Shown in pieces: positions 1-5,611 of a stretch of DNA of 6,882 nt. The notes under the pieces were generated by a model. The model was not told where the DNA came from. It did not search any database and saw only the letters and a list, made by a program, of their open reading frames with translations. Source of the DNA: an uncultured Eubacteriales bacterium. Its GTDB lineage: Bacteria; Bacillota; Clostridia; Peptostreptococcales; Anaerovoracaceae. Made by a program: the position numbers and the translations under genes. Positions within the stretch are counted from its first letter, which is position 1. Every line of letters begins with the position of its first letter. Where the stretch lies: positions 1 to 6,882 of the forward strand of contig CACWYF010000073.1 in the NCBI GenBank assembly GCA_902765035.1, in the 5' to 3' direction.

Positions 1-174
1 CATCGTGTGGGCGACCTTGAGCGCATCATATCAAAGGTGGCTGTTGGGCGCGTCTCTCCACGCGAGATAGTACAGCTGAAGGTGGCTCTGCAATCGCTAC
101 AGCCGGTCAAAGAGGCTTGCATGCTCATGCTGAAATACGGCAATGTCTATGCTGATACAGCTTGCCTGTATTGA
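1..174 (+). CDS. mutS: MutS fragment (DNA mismatch repair ATPase), Bacteroidota-like, both ends missing
   Basis: Frame 1 is open from the first base to a TGA at 172-174 and gives 57 residues. The first 40 or so contain [19 protein letters not shown] followed by [17 protein letters not shown]. This is the central lever/core part of MutS, the ATPase that recognises mismatched DNA. The wording [12 protein letters not shown] is what I know from Bacteroidota MutS; Firmicutes MutS reads differently here (of the type YDLERLISKI). After the EAC at about position 120 the translation no longer looks like MutS and soon stops, whereas a real MutS continues for several hundred residues. It is therefore a fragment cut by the window edge on the left and by a junction on the right. 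It is the only plus-strand coding sequence in the window and looks foreign to everything else. Identity as MutS is solid; the phylum assignment is from memory of the family. Confidence 0.75.
   Translation, partial: HRVGDLERIISKVAVGRVSPREIVQLKVALQSLQPVKEACMLMLKYGNVYADTACLY
120..155. other. Probable chimeric junction between a MutS fragment and a GlgB-like gene start
   Basis: MutS-like plus-strand sequence ends at about position 120, and GlgB-like minus-strand sequence begins (reading leftwards, ends) at about 152. The stretch between matches neither family clearly in any frame I read. Two genes of different apparent phyla, each broken mid-gene and meeting in tail-to-tail orientation, are best explained by a misassembly or chimeric read. 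I see no insertion sequence ends, direct repeats or integrase that would suggest a natural rearrangement. The exact breakpoint cannot be fixed by eye. Confidence 0.55.
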
Positions 175-226
175 AAAGATAGAGCAGTTCATCGCTCAGT
201 TTTTCGCTGATAAAATTCTTGTTCAT
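125..226 (-). CDS. glgB: Start of a probable 1,4-alpha-glucan branching enzyme, truncated by the junction
   Basis: A minus-strand reading frame starts with ATG at 226-224, preceded by AGGGG (238-234) at a 7-nt spacing. It reads [20 protein letters not shown] then GKLYQ. The pattern D-x-x-YLF-x-x-G-x-x-YxxY is how glycogen branching enzymes (GH13, carbohydrate-binding module at the N-terminus) typically begin, just before their W-A-P-x-A region. After residue 25 (Q, position 152) the expected continuation (of the type SYxxLGAH) is missing. The frame runs through HRHCRISA to a TGA at 127-125. Real homology therefore covers only about 25 residues. The enzyme would introduce alpha-1,6 branches into glycogen in the cytoplasm. 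The gene sits 56 nt downstream of prsW on the same strand. With so few residues the family call is tentative; that this is a genuine gene start is better supported. Confidence 0.5.
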   Translation of the reverse strand: MNKNFISEKLSDELLYLFNTGKLYQHRHCRISA

Positions 227-233
227 AGTCTGT

Positions 234-238
234 CCCCT
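234..238 (-). promoter_or_regulatory. Ribosome binding site of the glgB-like gene
   Basis: AGGGG on the minus strand, 7 nt before the ATG at 226. It is the main evidence that a real gene begins here although only about 25 codons survive. Confidence 0.5.
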
Positions 239-282
239 AGAGCTGCGTGATACAGAATCTTGCCGGAATCAGCCGGTTCAGG

Positions 283-1029
283 CTACTCCGTAAGTGTAGT
301 ATCGTATTCGATGACGCGGGCTTCCGGGTAGAATCCGGCATCTCTGTCTGCCGCAGACATCTTTCTGATGGTCATTATAGCTGCAATATACAGAAGAACT
401 ACAAAGCCCAGAAGAATATATGTGAACGCCTCTGTTCCCATGAATGCGCAGGTATCATAGACGCCGTGTATGATCATCGGAACGATCAGAGCGAGCATTG
501 TGCACGCCGCAGAAATGCCTCTCTCTCCGACGATGGCTGCCTTCTTGGAATATGAGTAGAACACTCCCATGAACACTCCGCAGAAAGCATGCAGCGGAAC
601 TGCCAGAAATGCCCTTGAGATAGCTGTAGCGATCCCGTACATAGCCACGTACTGGATGTTCTCAAATACAGCAAAACCTACGGCCGAAGAAACACCGTAA
701 ACGATTCCGTCGAATCTGTAGTTGAAGTACCGGCTCCTCCAGGACCCTATCCTGAGAGCAAGATATTTTACCGTCTCCTCACATAATGCCGCCAGACAGA
801 ACGATGTCTGAAGTGCAAACTGGATCGTTCCGCGCTCATACTGCGGAAGCACCGACTGAAGAGCTCCTTCTGCAGCTCCTGCAACGAGGCATGATGCCGC
901 ACCCATGAACACGATCTTCATTATCATGCTGATCGGCTCTTTTTCGACCTTGTCTTTACCATATACGTATGCCAGAATCAGAAGACCCGGGATTATGGCA
1001 ATTGCCATAAGGTTGTTGTCCATGTACAT
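283..1029 (-). CDS. prsW: PrsW-family intramembrane metalloprotease
   Basis: The 248-residue polytopic membrane protein carries all the PrsW family motifs: CEETVKY (E84, E85, K88), a DGIVYG segment (107-112), FAVFEN (E123, N124), a conserved H147 in PLHAFCG, and IHGVYD (H188, D192). The glutamates and histidines are the presumed zinc ligands and catalytic residues in the membrane. In Bacillus, PrsW performs a site-1 cleavage of the anti-sigma factor RsiW; many clostridial members have unknown substrates. About seven hydrophobic segments are visible (near 7-22, 35-56, 72-92, 105-128, 134-158, 172-190 and 200-220), followed by a polar C-terminal tail. The ATG at 1029 is preferred over the one at 1023 because GGTGG lies 6 nt upstream of the first. 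No anti-sigma factor or sigma factor gene is adjacent, so the target is unknown. It follows the 29-aa microprotein after 42 nt. Confidence 0.9.
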   Translation of the reverse strand: MYMDNNLMAIAIIPGLLILAYVYGKDKVEKEPISMIMKIVFMGAASCLVAGAAEGALQSVLPQYERGTIQFALQTSFCLAALCEETVKYLALRIGSWRSRYFNYRFDGIVYGVSSAVGFAVFENIQYVAMYGIATAISRAFLAVPLHAFCGVFMGVFYSYSKKAAIVGERGISAACTMLALIVPMIIHGVYDTCAFMGTEAFTYILLGFVVLLYIAAIMTIRKMSAADRDAGFYPEARVIEYDTTLTE

Positions 1030-1071
1030 TGATGTCCACCCTTTTCCTATCAGTAGATTTCTTTGCTGTTA

Positions 1072-1161
1072 TTACAGACTGTTTCTGTTGTTCTTGTACA
1101 GAAGGAGTATGTACCACAGGCAGAGCGCCACCAGTACGGCTCCGAGTATTTTGGCTAACAT
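1072..1161 (-). CDS. 29-aa single-span membrane microprotein
   Basis: This minus-strand ORF starts at ATG 1161-1159 and ends at TAA 1074-1072. The product begins MLAKILGAVLVALCLWYILL and ends LYKNNRNSL. It has one hydrophobic helix (about residues 5-22) with a single lysine before it and a basic/polar tail (K23, R26) after it. A purine-rich ribosome binding site, AAAGGCGGT, lies 9 nt upstream counted from AAAGG. It sits 30 nt after fbp and 42 nt before prsW on the same strand, filling a gap that otherwise has no function. I do not recognise a family. Possible roles are a small membrane partner or substrate of PrsW, or an independent small envelope protein; this is inference from position only. 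Support comes from start, spacing, hydrophobicity and location, but a 29-codon ORF can arise by chance. Confidence 0.6.
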   Translation of the reverse strand: MLAKILGAVLVALCLWYILLLYKNNRNSL

Positions 1162-1191
1162 ATCTTACCGCCTTTCTGTATGTATTATTAA

Positions 1192-3135
1192 TCAGTAATT
1201 CTCCTTGATGAGACCGCTCTTGTGTGCATCGAAAAGCGCCTCAAGGTTTCTGATCTGTTCACGCAGTTCTTCTCCGGTATCTGTGTCTCTGATCAGGATC
1301 CTCTCTGTGACTGAGTCGACAAGGTGCATGACAGGTCTGTGGAATACCTGCGTTCCGTCCTCACGGAGCGGCTCATACGGCTGATGCTCTGCGAGGTACA
1401 TGTGCTTGGATGTCATGATAGCAGTATATCCTGCTATGCCTGTTGTCTTGTGGTAAGCCTTGGAAATGCCGCCGTCTATTACGAACATCTTGCCGTTCGC
1501 CTTGATCGGGCTCTCACCCTTGCTCTGCTTGACAGGCACATGTCCGTTCAGGATCCTTCCGATCTTAGGATTGATGCCGAAGTCCTTGAGGATCTTGTCA
1601 GCCATCTCCTCGCTGTCCATATGCTTGTAGTACGGGACCTTGTTCTCCTTGTGAGTCGCCTTGTCCTCGATGAAGTACCTCTCGAAGGTCGTCATCTTGT
1701 CCTTGCCGAACAGAGGTGAATCCTCGGAGAGCCACAGGAACCACATGATGGCTGCCTCTTCAGGTCTGTCCTTCTCAGGGCTGAACCTCGCGGCTCTGAT
1801 CATCTCATCCAGCTTCTGGATGTATGCGGCGCCTCTGTATCTGCCTCCGTCTATCTGCACAGTCTTGAATGTGCCGTTCTCGTTGAGCTGCATGCAGCCG
1901 TGATAGAGTAGGTTGTTGTTCATGACCTTGTAGAGGCCGCCGACCTCGAACATATAGTTGATGTGCTTCTGGAGCTTCTCGGAATTAATGATCGAAGACT
2001 CGAGAGCTACCATTACCTCTTCTTCCTCAGGAGTCAGCTTCAGCGGATCTGCAGGATCAACAGTAGGGAGATTCATATCCCTCATAGGATATTCCTTGCC
2101 CTCGATATTGACCGTGCCCTTATCGAAGTCGATGTTCAGGAGGAGGTTCCTCTTGTCAAGCTTGTATTCAGGATGCTTGAGTATCTCCTGCCCCTCTATC
2201 TTGAACTGGATGATCGAGATCATCTTGTGCATCTTGGCTGCCAGTTCAGGCGGGATCGGGTCATACTTGTTCTGCTCAAGCAGATTAGGCTTGAAGTACT
2301 CGCAAGGGTCGTCCCCGTATATCTTCTCTGCGAGCGATGCGAGCGGCCTCAGGTTGAAGCCGTAGCCCACCTCGAGCATGTCGAAGTTGTTGTACCTTAC
2401 GTTGATACGGATGATGGTCGCGATGCAGGCTCTGTTGCCGCACGCTGCTCCCATCCACAGGACATCGTGATTGCCCCACTGGATGTCCACTCCGCGGTTG
2501 GACATAAGGTAGTCCATGATAACATGGGATTTTGCGCCTCTGTCGAAAATGTCTCCGATGATGTGGAGCCTGTCGACGGTGAGGTTCGCGATGGTCTCTG
2601 TGAGGTCTGTGATGAATACCTCAGCAGCGCCGTACTCGATGAGTGTGTCGATGATCTCATCGTAGTATTTGTGTCTGTCCAGTACATCGTCAGCGAACAG
2701 AAGCTCGTCCATGATATATGACGATGCCTTAGGAAGACGTTTCTTTACTTTCGATCTTGTGTATTTGTTGGAGACTACGCGGCATATTGCAACAAGCCTT
2801 CTTATGGCAACTTTGCACCACGCGTCAAAATCAGGCTCGCTCTTCTTTCTTCTCTTCAGCTCAGCTTCCGGATTATAGATAAGTGCGGCGAGCTCATCGC
2901 ATTCCTTCTCGGTAAGAAGGTTGCCGAAGACCTCATCGATCCTCATCCTGATCATTCCGGAGCCTGATCTTACGAAATACTGGAAAGCGTCGAACTCTCC
3001 GTGAAGGTCGCTCAGGAAGAACTCCGTAGCCTTCGGAAGAGCAAGTATGGCTCTGAGGTTTATGATTTCTGTCCTTGCAGCTCTCGAATTCGGGTACTTC
3101 TCCGCAAGCAGCTTGAGATACTGGATATCCGGCAT
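1192..3135 (-). CDS. fbp: Fructose-1,6-bisphosphatase, class III
   Basis: The 647-residue cytoplasmic enzyme hydrolyses fructose 1,6-bisphosphate to fructose 6-phosphate, the committed step of gluconeogenesis. It belongs to the Firmicutes class III type (about 640-670 residues), built on a calcineurin-like metallophosphoesterase fold. The metal-binding motifs are all present: SDLHGE (42-47), GDIFDRG (194-200), GNHD (221-224), and the late NGHVPV (530-535) followed by FVIDGG (551-556). A charged linker (about 355-375) separates the halves. The start is secured by a near-perfect Shine-Dalgarno sequence, and the length matches the family, so the gene appears intact. It lies 54 nt downstream of murA on the same strand. 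Regulation of this class by phosphoenolpyruvate and AMP is known from Bacillus; nothing in this sequence tests that. Identity is secure. Confidence 0.97.
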   Translation of the reverse strand: MPDIQYLKLLAEKYPNSRAARTEIINLRAILALPKATEFFLSDLHGEFDAFQYFVRSGSGMIRMRIDEVFGNLLTEKECDELAALIYNPEAELKRRKKSEPDFDAWCKVAIRRLVAICRVVSNKYTRSKVKKRLPKASSYIMDELLFADDVLDRHKYYDEIIDTLIEYGAAEVFITDLTETIANLTVDRLHIIGDIFDRGAKSHVIMDYLMSNRGVDIQWGNHDVLWMGAACGNRACIATIIRINVRYNNFDMLEVGYGFNLRPLASLAEKIYGDDPCEYFKPNLLEQNKYDPIPPELAAKMHKMISIIQFKIEGQEILKHPEYKLDKRNLLLNIDFDKGTVNIEGKEYPMRDMNLPTVDPADPLKLTPEEEEVMVALESSIINSEKLQKHINYMFEVGGLYKVMNNNLLYHGCMQLNENGTFKTVQIDGGRYRGAAYIQKLDEMIRAARFSPEKDRPEEAAIMWFLWLSEDSPLFGKDKMTTFERYFIEDKATHKENKVPYYKHMDSEEMADKILKDFGINPKIGRILNGHVPVKQSKGESPIKANGKMFVIDGGISKAYHKTTGIAGYTAIMTSKHMYLAEHQPYEPLREDGTQVFHRPVMHLVDSVTERILIRDTDTGEELREQIRNLEALFDAHKSGLIKENY

Positions 3136-3141
3136 AGTCTT

Positions 3142-3150
3142 ACCTCCTTA
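3142..3150 (-). promoter_or_regulatory. Strong Shine-Dalgarno sequence of fbp
   Basis: TAAGGAGGT on the minus strand, with 7 nt between GGAGG and the ATG at 3135. It is the best ribosome binding site in the window, fixes the fbp start, and suggests that fbp is translated independently of murA. Confidence 0.85.
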
Positions 3151-3189
3151 CAAAGTGCATCAGTTCAAGTCATGTACGCAGTGGCTGTA

Positions 3190-4464
3190 TCAGTCCTGCT
3201 CGATCTTCATTATGTCAGCTCCGAGGCCCTTGAACTTACCGACGAAGTTCTCATAACCTCTCTCTATGTGATATATCTCGCTTATCTCTGTAGTCCCCTT
3301 TGCCACAAGCCCCGCGAGCACCATTGCAGCACCGGCTCTTAAGTCGGTAGCCCTGACCTTGGCGCCTTTCAGCTTCTTTCCGCCCGGAACTATGGCTTCT
3401 CTGTTTTCTGTGGAAATGTCAGCCCCCATTCTGTTCAGCTCGACGACATGCATGAATCTGTTCTCGAATACTGTCTCCCTGACGATGCTCTGACCCTTTA
3501 CGGTGGTCAGGAACGCCATGAACGGTGACTGTATGTCTGTCGGGAAGCCCGGATACGGAAGTGTCTTGATGTCTGTAGCCACCAGCTCTCTGTTCCTTGC
3601 ATCCACATAGATGCCTTCAGGCAGGACCTCAACATCAACGTTGCACTCCTTGAGCTTGGCGATTATTGGTCTTACGTGGCCGGGAAGTGCGTTCTTTACA
3701 AGTATGTCGCCTCTTGTGATCGCTGCAGCCAGCATGAATGTGCCTGTTTCGATCCTGTCCGGAATGACCGCATGGATACAGCCGGAGAGCTTCTCAACGC
3801 CCTCGATCCTGATCATGTCTGTTCCTGCATACTTGATCCTTGCGCCCATCTTGTTCAGAAGGTTGGCGAGGTCGATGATCTCAGGCTCCTTGGCCGCATT
3901 CTCTATGATGGTCGTTCCCTTTGCCAGGGTCGCAGCCATCATGATGTTTTCAGTTGCGCCTACGCTCGGGAAGTCGAGATAGATCGCATCCCCTGTGAGT
4001 CCTTCCTCAGGAGCGGTAACGATCACTCTTTCGTTCTCACCATCTTCCACAACGTCAGCACCGAGTGCCCTGAATCCCTTGAGATGCAGGTCGATAGGTC
4101 TCTTGCCTATAGTGCATCCTCCCGGCATAGGCATGATCACCTTGCCGTGACGGGCGAGCATCGGTCCCATTGTAAATACGGAAGCTCTCATCTCCTGGAC
4201 AAGTTCAGCCTTGCCCTCGCAGCATCTGACTTCCTTCATTGCCGCCCTGATGACTCCCTTCTCTCTGTCATCGATATCGGAGCCGTAATTGGTCAGCATT
4301 TCCTTCATTACATTAACGTCAACAAGATCAGGCACGCCCTCGATGGTACATGTCTGATCTGTGAGGATCGTAGCGGCAAGCAGCGGAAGGACTGAATTCT
4401 TCGCACCGCTTATCTCGACCTCTCCGTGAAGAGGTCCGCTGCTGTTGACAAGTATTTTTGCCAT
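3190..4464 (-). CDS. murA: UDP-N-acetylglucosamine 1-carboxyvinyltransferase
   Basis: The 424-residue EPSP-synthase-fold enzyme transfers enolpyruvate from PEP to UDP-GlcNAc, the first committed cytoplasmic step of peptidoglycan synthesis. Visible landmarks are SGAKNSVLPLLA (K22, N23), the R93 region (MRAS), the mobile catalytic loop MPMPGGCTIGKRPIDLHLKG with Cys117 (equivalent to E. coli Cys115), the UDP-sugar-site segment RIETGTFMLAAA (237-248), PGFPTD with the general base Asp310, and the C-terminal HIERGYENF with Arg402. The catalytic Cys is retained, so the enzyme should be fosfomycin-sensitive in principle, unlike the Cys-to-Asp forms. Length is normal and the gene is intact. Bacillota often carry two paralogues (MurA and MurZ); I cannot tell which this is. 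Its start lies 3 nt after the stop of the 245-aa membrane protein gene, implying translational coupling. Confidence 0.96.
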   Translation of the reverse strand: MAKILVNSSGPLHGEVEISGAKNSVLPLLAATILTDQTCTIEGVPDLVDVNVMKEMLTNYGSDIDDREKGVIRAAMKEVRCCEGKAELVQEMRASVFTMGPMLARHGKVIMPMPGGCTIGKRPIDLHLKGFRALGADVVEDGENERVIVTAPEEGLTGDAIYLDFPSVGATENIMMAATLAKGTTIIENAAKEPEIIDLANLLNKMGARIKYAGTDMIRIEGVEKLSGCIHAVIPDRIETGTFMLAAAITRGDILVKNALPGHVRPIIAKLKECNVDVEVLPEGIYVDARNRELVATDIKTLPYPGFPTDIQSPFMAFLTTVKGQSIVRETVFENRFMHVVELNRMGADISTENREAIVPGGKKLKGAKVRATDLRAGAAMVLAGLVAKGTTEISEIYHIERGYENFVGKFKGLGADIMKIEQD

Positions 4465-4477
4465 TTATTATCTCCCC
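4465..4477 (-). promoter_or_regulatory. murA ribosome binding site inside the upstream gene, with tandem stop codons
   Basis: GGGGAG (4477-4472) lies in the last codons of the 245-aa gene, 7 nt before the murA ATG. Between them are two consecutive TAA codons, 4470-4468 (the actual stop) and 4467-4465, directly abutting the ATG. The arrangement favours terminating ribosomes re-initiating on murA. Confidence 0.65.
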
Positions 4478-5205
4478 AGTAGTATTTTTTTAAATTTTGT
4501 CCAGACAGTGCTCAGGAAGCCTTTTCCCTTTGCTTTCTTTGCACTCTTTGCAACCTTTGTTTCAGCCCTTAAGGCCTCTTTTGCAGCCTTTGCTTCAGCC
4601 CTTAAAGCCTCTTTTGCAGCCGCTTTCGCAGCTTTTGCATCAACGATCGCTGCCTTTTTTGCAACTCTTGCTTCTGCTTTTGCGACCCTTCTCATGGCTA
4701 ATGCTTCAGCCTTTGCGGTATTTCTTAAGTTCCTTGCTTCAGCCTTTGCAGCCTTCTTGCTCATCTTCTTGGACTTCAGCATGGCCTTTCTCTCGAGTTC
4801 AGTCTGCTTATTGACCTTTCTGATCATCTTCTGTGACCTTTTGAGTTCCTTGCGGGCCTGCTTGCGGGTTCTCCTTTCCGATCCGCTTCTTCCGGTCAGT
4901 TTTCTTCCGATCATCCCCAGAAGATTGATCACTGTAAGTCCGGCCGCTCCGGCGGCGATGGCCTTGATTGCAGGTGATGTATCTGCAGCAATATTTGACG
5001 CAGCCGAGATGATTGAATTCTCAGTCTCGTTTGCCTTTGTTTTGGTTTCCTCCAGCATAGTCTGTCCGTCGTCCACGAGCTTTTTGCTCTTCTTGAGGAG
5101 CTCGATGGCATGCTTTGCCATTATGGCCACGACGACCACGAAAGCGATCAGAACGAGGATCAGGCATATCACAAGGATCTGATTAACTGTTAAAGCAAAA
5201 ATCAT
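4468..5205 (-). CDS. Membrane-anchored protein with a lysine/alanine-rich, H1-like tail (DUF948-like layout)
   Basis: The 245-residue protein has one strong N-terminal membrane helix (about 5-30) followed by a charged helix (31-60, KHAIELLKKSKKLVDDG). This is the layout of DUF948-type proteins, though I cannot confirm the family. A mildly hydrophobic Ala/Gly-rich segment lies at 79-101. From about 105 onward the chain is very basic and helix-prone (RRTRKQARKELKRSQ). From 150 to 229 it becomes a repetitive AKAEA / KKAAK region resembling histone H1 or TolA-like tails, including two nearly identical 11-residue units (197-207 and 208-218). It ends in a short amphipathic basic segment (FLSTVWTKFKKILLGR). 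No catalytic motif is visible. The start is supported by AAAGGAG before the ATG at 5205. It lies 24 nt after a 91-aa gene of similar layout and 3 nt before murA, so an envelope role is likely. The tail could bind nucleic acid or anionic wall polymers; this is inference. Confidence 0.85.
   Translation of the reverse strand: MIFALTVNQILVICLILVLIAFVVVVAIMAKHAIELLKKSKKLVDDGQTMLEETKTKANETENSIISAASNIAADTSPAIKAIAAGAAGLTVINLLGMIGRKLTGRSGSERRTRKQARKELKRSQKMIRKVNKQTELERKAMLKSKKMSKKAAKAEARNLRNTAKAEALAMRRVAKAEARVAKKAAIVDAKAAKAAAKEALRAEAKAAKEALRAETKVAKSAKKAKGKGFLSTVWTKFKKILLGR
4555..4620 (-). repeat. Two tandem 33-bp repeats encoding an 11-residue Lys/Ala unit
   Basis: Positions 4555-4587 and 4588-4620 are near-identical copies; I count two differences (positions 4560/4593 and 4573/4606). 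They encode AKEALRAEAKA and AKEALRAETKV. More diverged AKAEA-type units continue to about 4760. The 33-bp period is a multiple of three and of the 11-residue helical repeat, so copy number could change without a frameshift. Confidence 0.85.
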
Positions 5206-5229
5206 TTTGTTTCTCCTTTTCCTCTGTTC

Positions 5230-5505
5230 CTATTTCCAGAATCTCTCAAGCGCATTGCTGGCGAGCGCAACGCCCTTGGCAACGACTCCGGCAATCTGTG
5301 ATGCTTTTTCCCTGATGATCGAACCTACACCGTCTACCGTCTCCTTGACGCTCTTTGCAGCTCCGATGCCGCCGTCGAGGATGGCATTGGCCTTCTTGAT
5401 GGTGTCTGTGACGTTGGCGACCATTACGATCAGGAATACTACCAGCACGATCAGTGCGATCAGAAGGATGCCGATGAGTACGCCTTTCACACTTACAGTA
5501 ATCAT
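5230..5505 (-). CDS. Small membrane-anchored helical protein (91 aa)
   Basis: An N-terminal membrane helix (about 8-30, GVLIGILLIALIVLVVFLIV) is followed by an Ala/Val/Lys-rich helical region with spaced hydrophobics (NVTDTIKKANAILDGG, VKETVDGVGSIIREKASQ) ending in LERFWK. No catalytic motif is seen. Layout and spacing match the first 60 residues of the 245-aa neighbour: a helix, then a charged helix with KKxxxxLxxG. The two are probably distant paralogues. The architecture resembles DUF948 or YtxH-like small envelope or stress proteins of Bacillota, without a firm family match. The start at 5505 is supported by AAAGGAG 7-9 nt upstream. It is the first gene after the likely promoter region and precedes its larger partner by 24 nt. 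Confidence 0.82.
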   Translation of the reverse strand: MITVSVKGVLIGILLIALIVLVVFLIVMVANVTDTIKKANAILDGGIGAAKSVKETVDGVGSIIREKASQIAGVVAKGVALASNALERFWK

Positions 5506-5536
5506 ATCTACTCTCCTTTTGCTCTTATATTCCCCG

Positions 5537-5550
5537 CCCTGCAGGCAGGG
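5537..5550. repeat. Short GC-rich palindrome in the leader of the 91-aa gene
   Basis: CCCTGCAGGCAGGG can form a stem of five pairs (CCCTG with CAGGG) with a 4-nt loop. It has no T-run on either side, so it does not look like an intrinsic terminator. It would fall in the 5' leader of the transcript if the upstream promoter is real. Confidence 0.4.
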
Positions 5551-5574
5551 AGAGGCATTTGATTATTAACTCTT

Positions 5575-5606
5575 ATTATAATATAAGTGGCATCTGATAT
5601 GTTGAA
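5575..5606 (-). promoter_or_regulatory. Possible sigma-A promoter for the 91-aa / 245-aa / murA unit
   Basis: On the minus strand TTCAAC (5606-5601) could be the -35 box. It is followed after 17 nt by TATTAT (5583-5578) as -10; a perfect TATAAT at 5580-5575 also exists but with a 20-nt spacer. Transcription would begin near 5570, leaving a leader of about 65 nt. The AT-rich block is partly palindromic, so a plus-strand reading is also possible. The boxes are imperfect and were found by eye. Confidence 0.35.
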
Positions 5607-5611
5607 GAATT

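Larger units (their letters stand above)
5506..5611. other. 106-nt intergenic region between trmN6 and the 91-aa gene
   Basis: This is the longest non-coding gap between the minus-strand genes. It is AT-rich around 5560-5590, which is unlike the flanking genes, and contains a GC-rich palindrome (5537-5550) and the ribosome binding site AAAAGGAG just before the 91-aa gene. It is the most likely place for a new transcription start in the window. I see no riboswitch-like structure. Confidence 0.5.

Noticed and set aside
262..275. CCGG...CCGG inverted repeat between prsW and the glgB-like gene considered as a terminator
   Set aside because: Only a four-pair stem with no T-tract; not enough to call.
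1963..2721. Long open frame on the plus strand opposite fbp (252 codons)
   Set aside because: It lies wholly antisense to the well-supported fbp gene, resembles no family, and is rich in Val/Leu/Arg/Asp as expected from reading conserved codons backwards.
3676..4395. Long plus-strand open frame opposite murA (239 codons)
   Set aside because: Antisense to murA, composition rich in Cys/His/Ser, no recognisable domain and no convincing start signal.
4555..4760. Repeated sequence considered as a CRISPR array or other spaced repeat array
   Set aside because: Repeats are directly adjacent without spacers, in frame with a codon period, and encode a helical Lys/Ala repeat.
4445..5182. Plus-strand frame rich in Phe/Ala/Leu that looks like a membrane protein
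   Set aside because: It is the reverse reading of the Lys/Ala-rich tail (AAG/GCA codons read as CTT/TGC and shifted), so its hydrophobicity is an artefact of the complementary strand.
5537..5550. GC-rich palindrome considered as an intrinsic terminator after trmN6
   Set aside because: The stem is only five pairs and neither strand has a following run of T; it also lies close to the next gene's ribosome binding site.
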